DNA of 23,923 bases from contig CAKTHQ010000034.1 in the NCBI GenBank assembly GCA_934565415.1, positions 1 through 23,923 of the forward strand, in the 5' to 3' direction. Of this stretch, positions 1 through 8,503 are shown one piece after another. The translations under genes and the position numbers were made by a program. The DNA comes from an uncultured Oscillospiraceae bacterium. Lineage in GTDB: Bacteria; Bacillota; Clostridia; Oscillospirales; Oscillospiraceae. Numbering within the stretch: the first letter of the stretch is position 1; each line of letters begins with the position of its first letter. The notes under the pieces were generated by a model that made no database searches, was not told where the DNA came from, and saw only the letters and a program-made list of their open reading frames with translations.

Positions 1-88
1 TGGTGGGCGAGGCGGGACTTGAACCCGCACGTCCGCAATGAACACTAGAACCTGAATCTAGCGAGTCTACCAATTCCACCACTCGCCC
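1..88 (-). tRNA. tRNA-Leu, anticodon CAG
   Basis: On the minus strand the sequence folds as a complete class II tRNA. The acceptor stem pairs GGGCGAG (88-82) with CTCGCCC (11-5), the discriminator base is A and an encoded CCA lies at 3-1. The anticodon stem CTAGA/TCTAG holds the loop TTCAGGT, giving anticodon CAG, which reads CUG leucine codons. A long variable arm and a T arm with GGTTCAAGTCC are present. The gene ends flush with the window edge. Confidence 0.96.
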
Positions 89-132
89 ATTTCTTATCTC
101 CTGCCTTAGGCCACAGCCCTCAGCGCTTGGAT

Positions 133-161
133 ATAATAGCACGGAACAACTTATTTGTCAA
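133..161 (-). promoter_or_regulatory. sigma-A promoter of tRNA-Leu
   Basis: Read on the minus strand, TTGACA (161-156), a 17-bp spacer and TATTAT (138-133) make a near-consensus vegetative promoter about 45 bp upstream of the mature tRNA-Leu 5' end. Confidence 0.85.
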
Positions 162-206
162 CAGATTTTTTCAATTTTTTCAATTTTCAGTCGGACACAA
201 TTTGAG

Positions 207-235
207 TTGCTATAGGGCACGGTATATGCTATACT
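207..235 (+). promoter_or_regulatory. sigma-A promoter of the GyrI-like gene
   Basis: TTGCTA (207-212), a 17-bp spacer and TATACT (230-235) lie 40 bp upstream of the start codon at 275. The ribosome binding site AAGGGAG is at 261-267. Confidence 0.7.
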
Positions 236-274
236 GAAGATAGTTTATTCTGTCAAACCGAAGGGAGTGCCGAT

Positions 275-907
275 ATGGCTTTTGATTTTAAAAAGGAATA
301 TAAAGAATTTTATATCCCAAAAAATAAGCCACAAATTGTAAACGTTCCAAAGGCCAATTATATTGCGGTTAGAGGTAAAGGTAATCCGAACGAAGAAGGC
401 GGTGCATATCAGCAGGCAATTGGGGTCCTATATGCTGTTGCCTATACACTAAAAATGAGTTACAAAACCGACTATAAAATTGAAGGTTTCTTTGAATATG
501 TTGTTCCACCACTTGAAGGCTTTTGGTGGCAAGATGGTGTTAATGGTATAGATTATGCCGATAAATCTACCTTCAACTGGATTTCCGTTCTTCGCTTGCC
601 AGATTTTATTTCTAAAAAGGACTTTGATTGGGCTGTAGAAACAGCGACAGCAAAGAAAAAAATGGATTGTTCCTCCGCAGAGTATTTTACGGTTGATGAG
701 GGATTATGTGTTCAAATGATGCATTTAGGTCCCTTCGATGATGAACCGGCAACCGTTGCACTTATGGATGCCTATTTAGCGCAGAACGGGTATGCCAATG
801 ATCTTGGCAAAGATAGGCTGCACCACGAAATTTATATGTCTGATGCAAGAAAGGTTGCACCGGCGAAATGGAAGACCGTTATCAGGCACCCTATTAAGGA
901 AGCATAA
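275..907 (+). CDS. GyrI-like small-molecule-binding domain protein
   Basis: This 210-residue soluble protein has no signal peptide or membrane segment. It resembles the single-domain GyrI-like (SOUL/GyrI superfamily) proteins of Firmicutes, the Lin2189/SAV2147 type. Supporting features are the N-terminal pattern of Lys-rich residues, then PQIVNVPKANYIAVRGKGNPN (residues about 19-39), and the late HLGPFDDEPAT and HHEIYMSDARKV segments. Members of this fold bind hydrophobic or cationic small molecules, and some hydrolyse cyclopropanoid toxins; the ligand here cannot be read from sequence. The start at 275 has AAGGGAG 7 bp upstream. The gene is clearly more AT-rich than the neighbouring core genes (codons AAA, TTT, TAT, ATT dominate) and sits alone between two tRNA genes. 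That suggests recent acquisition. No terminator is obvious after the stop. Confidence 0.85.
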   Translation: MAFDFKKEYKEFYIPKNKPQIVNVPKANYIAVRGKGNPNEEGGAYQQAIGVLYAVAYTLKMSYKTDYKIEGFFEYVVPPLEGFWWQDGVNGIDYADKSTFNWISVLRLPDFISKKDFDWAVETATAKKKMDCSSAEYFTVDEGLCVQMMHLGPFDDEPATVALMDAYLAQNGYANDLGKDRLHHEIYMSDARKVAPAKWKTVIRHPIKEA

Positions 908-983
908 ATTTTCATTAAAAAACATTTGCACCAGAGCAGCTTTAATAATAATCTGAACGCACCAAATTCTTGCAGAAAATACC

Positions 984-1030
984 AATAAAATCCAGAAAAC
1001 GCCAGTGAAAGCTAACCTCTCACTGGCGTT
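984..1030 (-). terminator. rho-independent terminator of tRNA-Ser
   Basis: An 11-bp perfect inverted repeat, AACGCCAGTGA (998-1008) and TCACTGGCGTT (1020-1030), encloses an 11-nt loop. On the minus strand it is followed by TTTTCTGGATTTTATT. It begins 7 bp after the tRNA-Ser CCA end, so it most likely ends that transcript. Confidence 0.8.
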
Positions 1031-1036
1031 AAACCT

Positions 1037-1125
1037 TGGCGGAGAGAGTGGGATTCGAACCCACGGTGCGTTGCCGCATCACCAGTTTTCAAGACTGGCT
1101 CCTTAAACCGCTCGGACATCTCTCC
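1037..1125 (-). tRNA. tRNA-Ser, anticodon TGA
   Basis: On the minus strand the acceptor stem pairs GGAGAGA (1125-1119) with TCTCTCC (1047-1041), followed by discriminator G and an encoded CCA (1039-1037). The anticodon stem CCAGT/ACTGG encloses CTTGAAA, giving anticodon TGA for UCA serine codons. A long variable arm and GGTTCGAATCC T arm are typical of serine tRNAs. Confidence 0.96.
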
Positions 1126-1135
1126 ATCGGGTCCC

Positions 1136-1164
1136 AATATAACATTCCTTTTTCCGATTGTCAA
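1136..1164 (-). promoter_or_regulatory. sigma-A promoter of tRNA-Ser
   Basis: TTGACA (1164-1159), a 17-bp spacer and TATATT (1141-1136) on the minus strand, ending 10 bp before the mature tRNA-Ser 5' end. Confidence 0.85.
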
Positions 1165-1180
1165 GCCGGAGTTTTTGCAT

Positions 1181-1204
1181 GGGGCTGCCCAGGTGAGCAG
1201 CCCC
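1181..1204. terminator. GC-rich hairpin after udp
   Basis: GGGGCTGC (1181-1188) pairs perfectly with GCAGCCCC (1197-1204) around an 8-nt loop, 8 bp beyond the udp stop codon. The minus-strand side lacks a clean U run (ATGCAAAAAC follows). The plus-strand side has GCATTTTGTTATTTTG. It may end udp transcription weakly or act as a 3' stabiliser; the U-rich side faces the wrong way for a textbook udp terminator. Confidence 0.5.
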
Positions 1205-1212
1205 GCATTTTG

Positions 1213-1983
1213 TTATTTTGCAGCCTTATCTGCTAAAATCAACTTCTTCACTGCCTCGATACCTACCTTGATGGCCCCGGAGGTATCCTCGGTCATAGGC
1301 ATAAACATACCGGCCTTCTCCCGCTCCTGATTCCACACGGCGTGGAAGCAGCTGCCGCAGCGGACATGGCGGGCGTTGGCGGCCACAAAAAGGGCCGCAG
1401 ATTCCATTTCGCTGGCCTTGACGCCAAGGCGCTTCCAGCTTTCCCACTTTTGCAGAAGATCATAGTATACAGGGCTCTTCTCCGGGCTGTGCTGACCGTA
1501 GAAGGAGTCCTTGCATTGTACTACGCCCACATGGGTCCGGTAACCTAATTCCCGGCTGGCGTCCCGCAGAGCGGTAGTCACATCAAAATCTGGAACGGCA
1601 GGATACTCGATGGGAGCATATTCCAAAGAGGTATGCTCGAAGCGAATGGCACCGCTGGCAACTACCACATCCCCAGGACAAACCTCCAGGTCGATGCCTC
1701 CGCAGGTGCCCACCCGGATAAAGGTGTCCGCACCAATGTTGCTTAGCTCCTCCAGAGCAATCACAGCGGAAGGACCGCCGATTCCGGTAGAGCAGACGGA
1801 AACCTTCTCCCCCAGGATGGTACCGGTATAGATATTATACTCCCGGTTCATGCCGATATGGATAGGGTTATCAAAATAAGCGGCAATCGCCTCGCAGCGT
1901 CCCGGGTCACCGGGCAGAAACACATAGCGGCCAACATCGCCTTCCGTGCAATGAATATGATACTGCTTTTCCGTTTGTTGCAT
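1213..1983 (-). CDS. udp: uridine phosphorylase
   Basis: This protein should cleave uridine with phosphate to uracil and ribose-1-phosphate, a pyrimidine salvage step in the cytoplasm. It is 256 residues, close to the usual length of about 253. Nucleoside phosphorylase family features include the early phosphate-binding FLPGDPGR (about 22-29), RVGTCGGI, and the substrate-binding [10 protein letters not shown] segment. I chose the start at 1983 because AAAGGAG lies 8 bp upstream; an in-frame ATG 30 bp further upstream has no such site. A separate promoter at 2015-2043 suggests transcription independent of the polC operon. Specificity for uridine over other nucleosides is inferred from overall resemblance, so a broader nucleoside phosphorylase remains possible. 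Confidence 0.9.
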   Translation of the reverse strand: MQQTEKQYHIHCTEGDVGRYVFLPGDPGRCEAIAAYFDNPIHIGMNREYNIYTGTILGEKVSVCSTGIGGPSAVIALEELSNIGADTFIRVGTCGGIDLEVCPGDVVVASGAIRFEHTSLEYAPIEYPAVPDFDVTTALRDASRELGYRTHVGVVQCKDSFYGQHSPEKSPVYYDLLQKWESWKRLGVKASEMESAALFVAANARHVRCGSCFHAVWNQEREKAGMFMPMTEDTSGAIKVGIEAVKKLILADKAAK

Positions 1984-2014
1984 AGTACGCTCTCCTTTGT
2001 GTGAATTGTACAAA

Positions 2015-2043
2015 ATTATAGCATATATAGCTTACTTTTGCAA
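2015..2043 (-). promoter_or_regulatory. sigma-A promoter of udp
   Basis: TTGCAA (2043-2038), a 17-bp spacer and a perfect TATAAT (2020-2015) on the minus strand, between the polC stop codon (2052) and the udp start (1983). No terminator separates polC from this promoter, so some operon readthrough into udp is possible. Confidence 0.8.
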
Positions 2044-2051
2044 GCATTGTT

Positions 2052-5000
2052 CTAAAACAGGCTAATCTGGCTGGTATCCGGCAGGCTGCCGAAAGCACCG
2101 GCATCCTTCAGCATCTGAATATGGGTCTTGGATACCTTCGGGCAGGCCGCTGCCACTTCCTCGATAGATAGGAAGGTCTTCCCTTCCCTGCCCCGCATCA
2201 GGTCCCAGGCTGCATTTTCGCCCAGGCCAGAAATGGCTACAAAGGGCGGCAGAATCTTTCCGTCCTCAGTCAGGAATTTGGTGGCATGGCTCTTATAGAT
2301 GTCAATGGGCGCAAAGGTAAAGCCCCTCAGGTAGTATTCGTATACCACCTCCATGGTGGTCAACAGGTCCTCATCCTTATCAGAGGCATTTTCATTGTTC
2401 TCAATGGCATCCATATTGGCCATGATGGACTCCTTCCCCTGGGTCATAAGCACTGCGTCAAACCCGCCCTTCTGGCTGCGGCGATAGAAATAGGCAGAAT
2501 AGAATGCCAAAGGATGATATACCTTGAACCAAGCAATTCGGAAGGCCATCATAACATAAGCCACGGCGTGGGCTTTGGGGAACAGGTACTTGATTTTCTT
2601 GCAGGAGCCAATGTACCAGTCCGGTACCCCGGCCGCCTTCATCTCTTCCTCCGCCCCTTCCGGCAGACCTCTGCCCTTTCGGACGGCTTCCATGATCTTA
2701 AAGGACCGCTTTTCCGGCATCCCGCAGGAAATGAGGTACAGCATAATATCGTCACGGCAGCCGATAGCCTGGTCTACAGTGGCGGTTTTGGAAGTGATCA
2801 GATCCTTTGCATTGCCTAGCCACACATCCGTACCATGGGAGAAGCCGGAAAGCCGCAGAAGGGTATCAAACCGTTCCGGCATGGTGTCCATCAGCATTCC
2901 TCGGGTAAACCGGGTGTTAAATTCCGGAATGGCCACTGCACCGGTGGGGCCAAGAATCTTGTCATTTTCGTATCCCAATTCTTTGGAAGAAGTGAAAATG
3001 GACATGGTACGTTTGTCATCCAGGGGAATCGTTTTGGCATCCACCCCAGTCATATCCTCCATCATGCGGATCATGGTGGGGTCATCGTGGCCCAGCATAT
3101 CCAGCTTCAAAAGATTTTCCTCCATAGAGTGATATTCGAAGTGGGTGGTAATCTGATCTGCGTTGGGATCATCGGCAGGGTGCTGGACCGGGCAGAAATC
3201 CCAAATTTCATTTTCCTGGGGAATAACCACCAGGCCGCCGGGATGCTGGCCCGTGGTTCGGCGTACACCGACACAGCCGGCAGCCAAGCGGGCTTCCTCT
3301 GCCCGGCTGGCGGTCTTCCCTCGCTCTGCCAGATATTTTTTGACATAACCAAAGGCTGTCTTCTCCGCCACGGTGCCAATGGTCCCAGCCCGGAAAACAT
3401 GGGATTTTCCAAACATTTCCACGCAGTAGGCATGGGCCTTGGACTGGTATTCACCGGAGAAGTTCAGGTCGATATCCGGCACCTTGCCGCCGCCGAAGCC
3501 CAGGAAGGTCTCGAAGGGGATATTAAATCCGTCCTTGTCGAACTTGCTGCCACACTTGGGGCACACCGCATCCGGCAGGTCCGCACCGCAGCCATAGCCT
3601 TTAGGGACATCGAAGGTGGTGTACTTGCACTCCGGATTGGGGCAGCGATAGTGGGGTGGGAAGGAATTTACCTCCGTAATGCCGGACATATAGGCCACAA
3701 TGGAAGAGCCAACAGAACCACGGGAACCAACCAGATATCCATGCTCCAGGGAGTTCTGCACCAGCTTCTGGGCGGACATATAAATCACATCGTAGTGGCA
3801 GGAGATAATATCGTGCAGCTCTGTTTCCACACGCTTGGAAATCAGTTCCGGGGGATTTTCACCGTAAAGCCGATGGAGTTTGCCATATACCAGAGACTTC
3901 AGGTCTTCTACGGAATTTTCAATTTTCGGGGCAAACAGGTTGTGGGGTACCGGTCGAAGGGTCTCGCACATATCCGCAATCAGGTTGGGATTGGTTACCA
4001 CCACCTCCAATGCCTTTTCCTCCCCCAGATAGCTAAACTCTGCCAGCATATCGTCTGTGGTCCGGAAGTACAAAGGAGTGGGCTTGTCCGCATCCTCAAA
4101 GCCCTTTGTGGCCAAAAGAATGTGTCGGAAAATCTCGTCCTCCGGGTTCAGAAAATGGACATCTCCGGTTGCCACCACCATTTTGCCAAGGCTTTCGCCC
4201 AAGCGAACCACTGTACGGTTGTACTCCCGCAGCTGCTCTTCGTCCTTGGCAATTCCCTTTGCAAGCATAAACATATTGTTTGCCAGAGGCTGAATTTCCA
4301 GGAAATCGTAGAAGGACGCTATGCGCTTTAGCTCATCCTCGCTTTTTCCGTCCACAATTGCCTGGAACAGCTCACCGGCTTCACAGGCAGAGCCAATAAT
4401 GAGCCCCTCCCGGAGTCGCAGCAGCTCGGATTTTGGCATCCGGGGTACCCGCTTAAAGTATTTCAGATTGGAGTCGGAAATCAGGTGATACAGGTTCCGC
4501 AGGCCAATTTGATTCTTTGCCAGCACAATAATGTGTCTTGCGTGCCGGTCCGTAATCCGGCCTTTGGCCCGGAGCCCCGTCATCTGTTCATTAACCTGCT
4601 GCAAATAGTGAATTCCAAGCTCTTCCTCCATCCGCCCCATTAGAGTATGCATAATGAGACCGCAAGTCACAGCATCGTCTGCTGCCCGGTGATGCTGGAA
4701 GTCCGGAAGGCTCAAGGCGTTGGAGACGATATCCAGTTTAAATTTATTCAGCTGGGGCAGCATATTTTGGGAAAGAATCAGGGTGTCTGCCGCTGTAAAG
4801 CCATAGGGGATCCCCTGTCTTGCGCAGGCCGCCCGGATAAAACCGGTATCAAAATCCGAATTATGGGCAACCAGGACCCGATCTCCCACAAATTCCACAA
4901 ACTTTGGCAGAACCTCCTCAACGGAGGGGGCTCCCTGGAGCATTTCATCCGTAATGCCAGTCAATTCGATGATCTTCTTTTCCAATGTACGGTGGGGATC

Positions 5001-6359
5001 CACAAAGGTCTGGAATCGATCCAGTTCCTTTCCCTGCTTCATAATGACTGCACCGATTTCGATAATACTGTCATTTTGGGAGCTAAGGCCGGTGGTTTCC
5101 AGGTCAAAAGCCACATATTCTCCATCAAAGGGCATATCCTTGTCTCCGTGGACTACGATCCGGTCATCCACATCATTGACATAATAACCTTCCACACCAT
5201 AAAGAATTTTAATATTCTCATCCGTTCCGGCAACCTTCGCCTTGGCGGCTGCCTTCATGGCATCCGGGAACGACTGCGCTACACCGTGGTCCGTAATTGC
5301 AATCGCTTTGTGGCCCCAGGCCGCCGCCTGCTTGACCACCACCGCAGTATCCGTCAGAGCATCCATGTTGCTCATGGTGGTATGCAGGTGCAGCTCCACT
5401 CGCTTGCCCACCTCAGAGGTATCCTTTCTTTTGGGCAGGCTGCCAGGCATCATGGCATAGGGCTTCAGCACCATATCATTTTCAAACCGGTCCTCAATGA
5501 GCTTCCCCTGGACCCGCAGAACGCCGCCCAGCTGCACATTGTCGATAATGGGCTTTGCTTCCTTTGCCTCCATAAAACGGGTAACACGGATGGAGTTTGT
5601 GTTGTCCGTCATGTCGAATTTGACCACCCAAGCATTGCGCTTTGTAAGCTCCTTGTGCTCAACGGCAAAAACCTTACCTTCTACAATAATGGTGCCCATA
5701 TCCATATTCAGGTCCTTCATTGGCACCGCAGGACCTCGGAAGGGCTTTCCGTAAAATGTTTCGCTGTCCTGCTGCTTTTTCTCTTCCTGGGAGGTATATT
5801 TTACTTTTCCGGATGCATTTGGGAGCGCGGACAGAGTTTCCAGCCGCATTTTTTCCATAGCATCGAAAAGGGCTTGTCCTGTCAGTTCTTGTCCGGATTC
5901 TACGGCGATGGACACCGGAGTTGCAAAGCGAGCCCGGAGAACCTCTTCCACCTGTGGGATCAGCTTTTCAATGGCCGCCTTTCCGTTTGCCGCCAAAGAA
6001 ATAGTCAGCTTCTCCCCTTCCCAGGTCCATTTCGCCCCGGCCAGAGAGCCCCGGGTCATAGAATCCCGCTCCACAAAAAGGTCCCGAATCTCCTCCGGCT
6101 CTATTTTGACGAGCTCAGAAGCTGGGTGAGTCACAGTGATTTCCAGGCTTCGAAGGTCATAGAGTGCGGCAATATCCTGCCGAGCTTTTTCAGTAAAGCG
6201 CCTGGGGATATAACGCTCGGCATGGGCAGCCACCTCTACGGACTTGGTTTTTGGGTCCAAATCGGCAGCAACAATGGCCGCCTGGGAGAGGGCAGCTGCG
6301 ATCTCCTCAGGCGGCACATAGTCCGGGAACATATTCAAAATGGGAATAGCATCCATCAT
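2052..6359 (-). CDS. polC: DNA polymerase III PolC-type, alpha subunit with proofreading exonuclease
   Basis: This is the replicative DNA polymerase of low-GC Gram-positives; its 1435 residues match the usual length of about 1440. Domain order is typical of PolC: an N-terminal region (1 to about 200), an OB fold (about 225-300), a PHP domain beginning with HLHT (H324, H326), and a DEDD 3'-5' exonuclease inserted within PHP (D419 and E421 in FDLETTG, then HNSDFD and HRAADD). After the rest of PHP comes the polymerase core with a four-cysteine zinc site (CPNPEC from C906, then CPKCG) and the catalytic PDIDLNFSGE motif (D962, D964). All key residues are present. The start codon overlaps the ispG stop by 4 bp (ATGATGA), indicating translational coupling at the end of the operon. 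Two adjacent ATGs leave the first residue uncertain by one codon. Confidence 0.98.
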   Translation of the reverse strand: MMDAIPILNMFPDYVPPEEIAAALSQAAIVAADLDPKTKSVEVAAHAERYIPRRFTEKARQDIAALYDLRSLEITVTHPASELVKIEPEEIRDLFVERDSMTRGSLAGAKWTWEGEKLTISLAANGKAAIEKLIPQVEEVLRARFATPVSIAVESGQELTGQALFDAMEKMRLETLSALPNASGKVKYTSQEEKKQQDSETFYGKPFRGPAVPMKDLNMDMGTIIVEGKVFAVEHKELTKRNAWVVKFDMTDNTNSIRVTRFMEAKEAKPIIDNVQLGGVLRVQGKLIEDRFENDMVLKPYAMMPGSLPKRKDTSEVGKRVELHLHTTMSNMDALTDTAVVVKQAAAWGHKAIAITDHGVAQSFPDAMKAAAKAKVAGTDENIKILYGVEGYYVNDVDDRIVVHGDKDMPFDGEYVAFDLETTGLSSQNDSIIEIGAVIMKQGKELDRFQTFVDPHRTLEKKIIELTGITDEMLQGAPSVEEVLPKFVEFVGDRVLVAHNSDFDTGFIRAACARQGIPYGFTAADTLILSQNMLPQLNKFKLDIVSNALSLPDFQHHRAADDAVTCGLIMHTLMGRMEEELGIHYLQQVNEQMTGLRAKGRITDRHARHIIVLAKNQIGLRNLYHLISDSNLKYFKRVPRMPKSELLRLREGLIIGSACEAGELFQAIVDGKSEDELKRIASFYDFLEIQPLANNMFMLAKGIAKDEEQLREYNRTVVRLGESLGKMVVATGDVHFLNPEDEIFRHILLATKGFEDADKPTPLYFRTTDDMLAEFSYLGEEKALEVVVTNPNLIADMCETLRPVPHNLFAPKIENSVEDLKSLVYGKLHRLYGENPPELISKRVETELHDIISCHYDVIYMSAQKLVQNSLEHGYLVGSRGSVGSSIVAYMSGITEVNSFPPHYRCPNPECKYTTFDVPKGYGCGADLPDAVCPKCGSKFDKDGFNIPFETFLGFGGGKVPDIDLNFSGEYQSKAHAYCVEMFGKSHVFRAGTIGTVAEKTAFGYVKKYLAERGKTASRAEEARLAAGCVGVRRTTGQHPGGLVVIPQENEIWDFCPVQHPADDPNADQITTHFEYHSMEENLLKLDMLGHDDPTMIRMMEDMTGVDAKTIPLDDKRTMSIFTSSKELGYENDKILGPTGAVAIPEFNTRFTRGMLMDTMPERFDTLLRLSGFSHGTDVWLGNAKDLITSKTATVDQAIGCRDDIMLYLISCGMPEKRSFKIMEAVRKGRGLPEGAEEEMKAAGVPDWYIGSCKKIKYLFPKAHAVAYVMMAFRIAWFKVYHPLAFYSAYFYRRSQKGGFDAVLMTQGKESIMANMDAIENNENASDKDEDLLTTMEVVYEYYLRGFTFAPIDIYKSHATKFLTEDGKILPPFVAISGLGENAAWDLMRGREGKTFLSIEEVAAACPKVSKTHIQMLKDAGAFGSLPDTSQISLF

Positions 6360-7399
6360 ACATCCATTTTCTCTATTCTGCGGAGCAGCTCCGGCAGCAG
6401 CTCTTCATACGGGAGTTTTGCCACCTGCACTCCTTTTTCGAAAATCATACCCCAGCCATCGCCTCCGGCAATGCCGATATCTGCCTCCCGGGCTTCGCCT
6501 GGGCCGTTGACGATACAGCCCATAACGGCAACGGTAATGGGCTTTTTGCAGTCCTTTAGGGCGGCATCTACCTGGTTCACAAGGCCAATGAGATCGATAC
6601 GGGTCCGTCCGCAGGTGGGGCAGGAAATAATGTCCACGCCGTCCTTGCGCAATCCGGCAGCCTTTAGAATGTCCTTAGCGGCGTAGACCTCTTCCACGGG
6701 GTCATCTGTCAAGCTCACCCGCAGAGTGTCGCCGATACCGTCCAGCAGCAGACTTCCGATGCCCATAGCAGACTTGATGAGCCCCTGCCGCACAGGACCG
6801 GTCTCCGTTACGCCAATGTGCAAAGGGTAGTCGCACTTGCCCCGGAACAACCTGGCAGCAGCTACCATGGTAGGCACATGGGAGGACTTCATGGATACGC
6901 AGGTATCATAGAAACCGAACTTCTCCAGCAGCTCCAGGTGACCAAAAGCACTTTCCACCAGAGCTTCCGCCGTAGGATGTCCGTACTTTTCCAGCAGGTC
7001 CTTTTCCAGGCTGCCTCCGTTGACGCCGATCCGGATGGGAATATGTTTCTCCTTGCAAATGTCCACCACCGCTTTTACCCGGTCCTCTCCGCCGATATTG
7101 CCGGGGTTGATCCGGATTTTGCTGGCGCCGCCTTCCGCGGCGGCGATTGCAAGCTTATAATCAAAGTGAATATCCGCGACCAAGGGCAGAACACTTTCCT
7201 TGCAGATTTCCGCAAAGCCTCTGGCGGCCTCCATATTGGGTACTGCCAGCCGGGCAATCTGGCAACCGGCTGCGGCCAGAGAGCGAATCTGGGCGAGCGA
7301 CCCTTCTACATCCGTCGTCTTTGTATTGAGCATGGACTGAATGACCACATCCGAACCACCGCCGATGGGGACATTGCCAACCATGATTTTTCTTGTCAT
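6356..7399 (-). CDS. ispG: 4-hydroxy-3-methylbut-2-en-1-yl diphosphate synthase (IspG/GcpE)
   Basis: IspG converts MEcPP to HMBPP, the penultimate step of the MEP isoprenoid pathway, with a [4Fe-4S] cluster and reduced flavodoxin or ferredoxin. It is 347 residues, the normal bacterial length. The TIM barrel starts after VPIGGGSDVVIQSMLNTKTT. The cluster ligands are visible as C260 and C263 (CPTCGRT) and C295 plus E302 (CIVNGPGEA). The ribosome binding site AGGGG precedes the start, and the gene lies 6 bp after rseP and overlaps polC by 4 bp. Together with dxr two genes upstream it supplies precursors for uppS in the same operon. Confidence 0.97.
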   Translation of the reverse strand: MTRKIMVGNVPIGGGSDVVIQSMLNTKTTDVEGSLAQIRSLAAAGCQIARLAVPNMEAARGFAEICKESVLPLVADIHFDYKLAIAAAEGGASKIRINPGNIGGEDRVKAVVDICKEKHIPIRIGVNGGSLEKDLLEKYGHPTAEALVESAFGHLELLEKFGFYDTCVSMKSSHVPTMVAAARLFRGKCDYPLHIGVTETGPVRQGLIKSAMGIGSLLLDGIGDTLRVSLTDDPVEEVYAAKDILKAAGLRKDGVDIISCPTCGRTRIDLIGLVNQVDAALKDCKKPITVAVMGCIVNGPGEAREADIGIAGGDGWGMIFEKGVQVAKLPYEELLPELLRRIEKMDV

Positions 7400-7405
7400 A
7401 TTTCT

Positions 7406-8473
7406 CTACCCCTTTATGGCAAAAATAATATCTTTGAACAGCAGCAGCACCATGAGGATCATCAGGAGCACCATACCCGCCCCGTGGATATAGCCTTCAA
7501 TTTTGGGATTTGGCTTCTTTTTTGTAACTCCCTCATAGGCAGCAGTCAATAGAACCCCCACCACTCGTCCACCATCCAGGGCCGGAATCGGCAGCATATT
7601 CATCACCGCCAGGTTGATGGCAATAAATCCACCGAAATAGATAAGGTTCAGAAACGCATAGTATGCGCTGGAGGATTCATCCGCAACGGTGGCCATTTGC
7701 TGTACGATGCCCACAGGACCGGAAACATCTTTCACCCCTGCCTGGCCGGACAAAAGCATTTGCAGCGACAGCCGGACCATACGCACACAGTCAATCGAGC
7801 TGTTCCAGGTGTATCTGAGCTTTGCAGGAAGGGTAGCTTCCTGGATAGTAAAGGAAAAACCGTAGCGCTGGCTTACCGTACCATCCTCGTTTGGGAAGTC
7901 CTGCTTTCGCATATCAAGGTTCTTTAAAGTCACCTTCTTGCCGTTCCGTTCCACCACCAAATCATGGGTTTCTCCCCCCTTCAGGGAGAGAATCATATTG
8001 AAATCGCTGCTGACATAGATGGGTTCTCCGTCCACGGACACCAGCCGGTCCCCTGCCTGAATCCCCTGTTCCCCGGCAAAATAGCACTTGGGATCTGCTT
8101 CTGATACCACAGGGATGATGAACTGCTTGTCCGGCGCAAAGAAAACAGCCATCAGAATCACGCCTGCCACAAAATTCATAAAGGCACCCGCCACCAGGAT
8201 GATGGTTTTTTTCCACCAAACTGCATTTGGGAAAGCGTGAGGATTATCGGAGGGTTCCTCTGCATCCTCCCCTTCCATGGCGCAGAAGCCCCCGATGGGG
8301 ATGCAGCGGATGGAATAGACCGTCTGCCCAAACTTTTTTTGGAAAATGGCCGGGCCCATAAACAGGGAGAACTCATTGACCTGGACTCCAAAAATCTTTG
8401 CCGCCGTAAAGTGGCCAAGTTCATGGATAAAAATTAGAAAACTGAATAGCAAAATTGCAAAAAGATAACTCAT
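7406..8473 (-). CDS. rseP: RseP-type membrane zinc metalloprotease (site-2 protease)
   Basis: This intramembrane protease of 355 residues cleaves membrane-anchored substrates such as anti-sigma factors and signal-peptide remnants. The zinc site HELGH is at residues 17-21 within the first membrane helix, and the second conserved motif, NMLPIPALDGG, lies near the C-terminus. A single PDZ-like region lies between (about residues 115-195), then further membrane helices. I place the start at 8473 because GAGG sits just upstream and the protein then begins MSYLFAILL, as in family members. An ATG directly abutting the dxr stop at 8503 lacks a ribosome site. The window also encodes an ECF sigma/anti-sigma pair at 17190-19162; a link to this protease is only a possibility. 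Confidence 0.95.
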   Translation of the reverse strand: MSYLFAILLFSFLIFIHELGHFTAAKIFGVQVNEFSLFMGPAIFQKKFGQTVYSIRCIPIGGFCAMEGEDAEEPSDNPHAFPNAVWWKKTIILVAGAFMNFVAGVILMAVFFAPDKQFIIPVVSEADPKCYFAGEQGIQAGDRLVSVDGEPIYVSSDFNMILSLKGGETHDLVVERNGKKVTLKNLDMRKQDFPNEDGTVSQRYGFSFTIQEATLPAKLRYTWNSSIDCVRMVRLSLQMLLSGQAGVKDVSGPVGIVQQMATVADESSSAYYAFLNLIYFGGFIAINLAVMNMLPIPALDGGRVVGVLLTAAYEGVTKKKPNPKIEGYIHGAGMVLLMILMVLLLFKDIIFAIKG

Positions 8474-8503
8474 AATCGCCTCGAAAGAAGGACCGCCGGA
8501 CAT

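Noticed and set aside
1037..1125. Possible element insertion at the tRNA-Ser or tRNA-Leu gene beside the AT-rich gene
   Set aside because: Neither tRNA has a duplicated 3' end in the window and no integrase lies nearby. Foreign composition alone does not show site-specific integration here.
4647..6686. Long open frames antisense to polC (up to 679 codons on the plus strand, also at 2835-4331)
   Set aside because: They mirror the polC coding strand, have no ribosome sites or family resemblance, and cross the polC/ispG boundary. They are shadows of codon bias.
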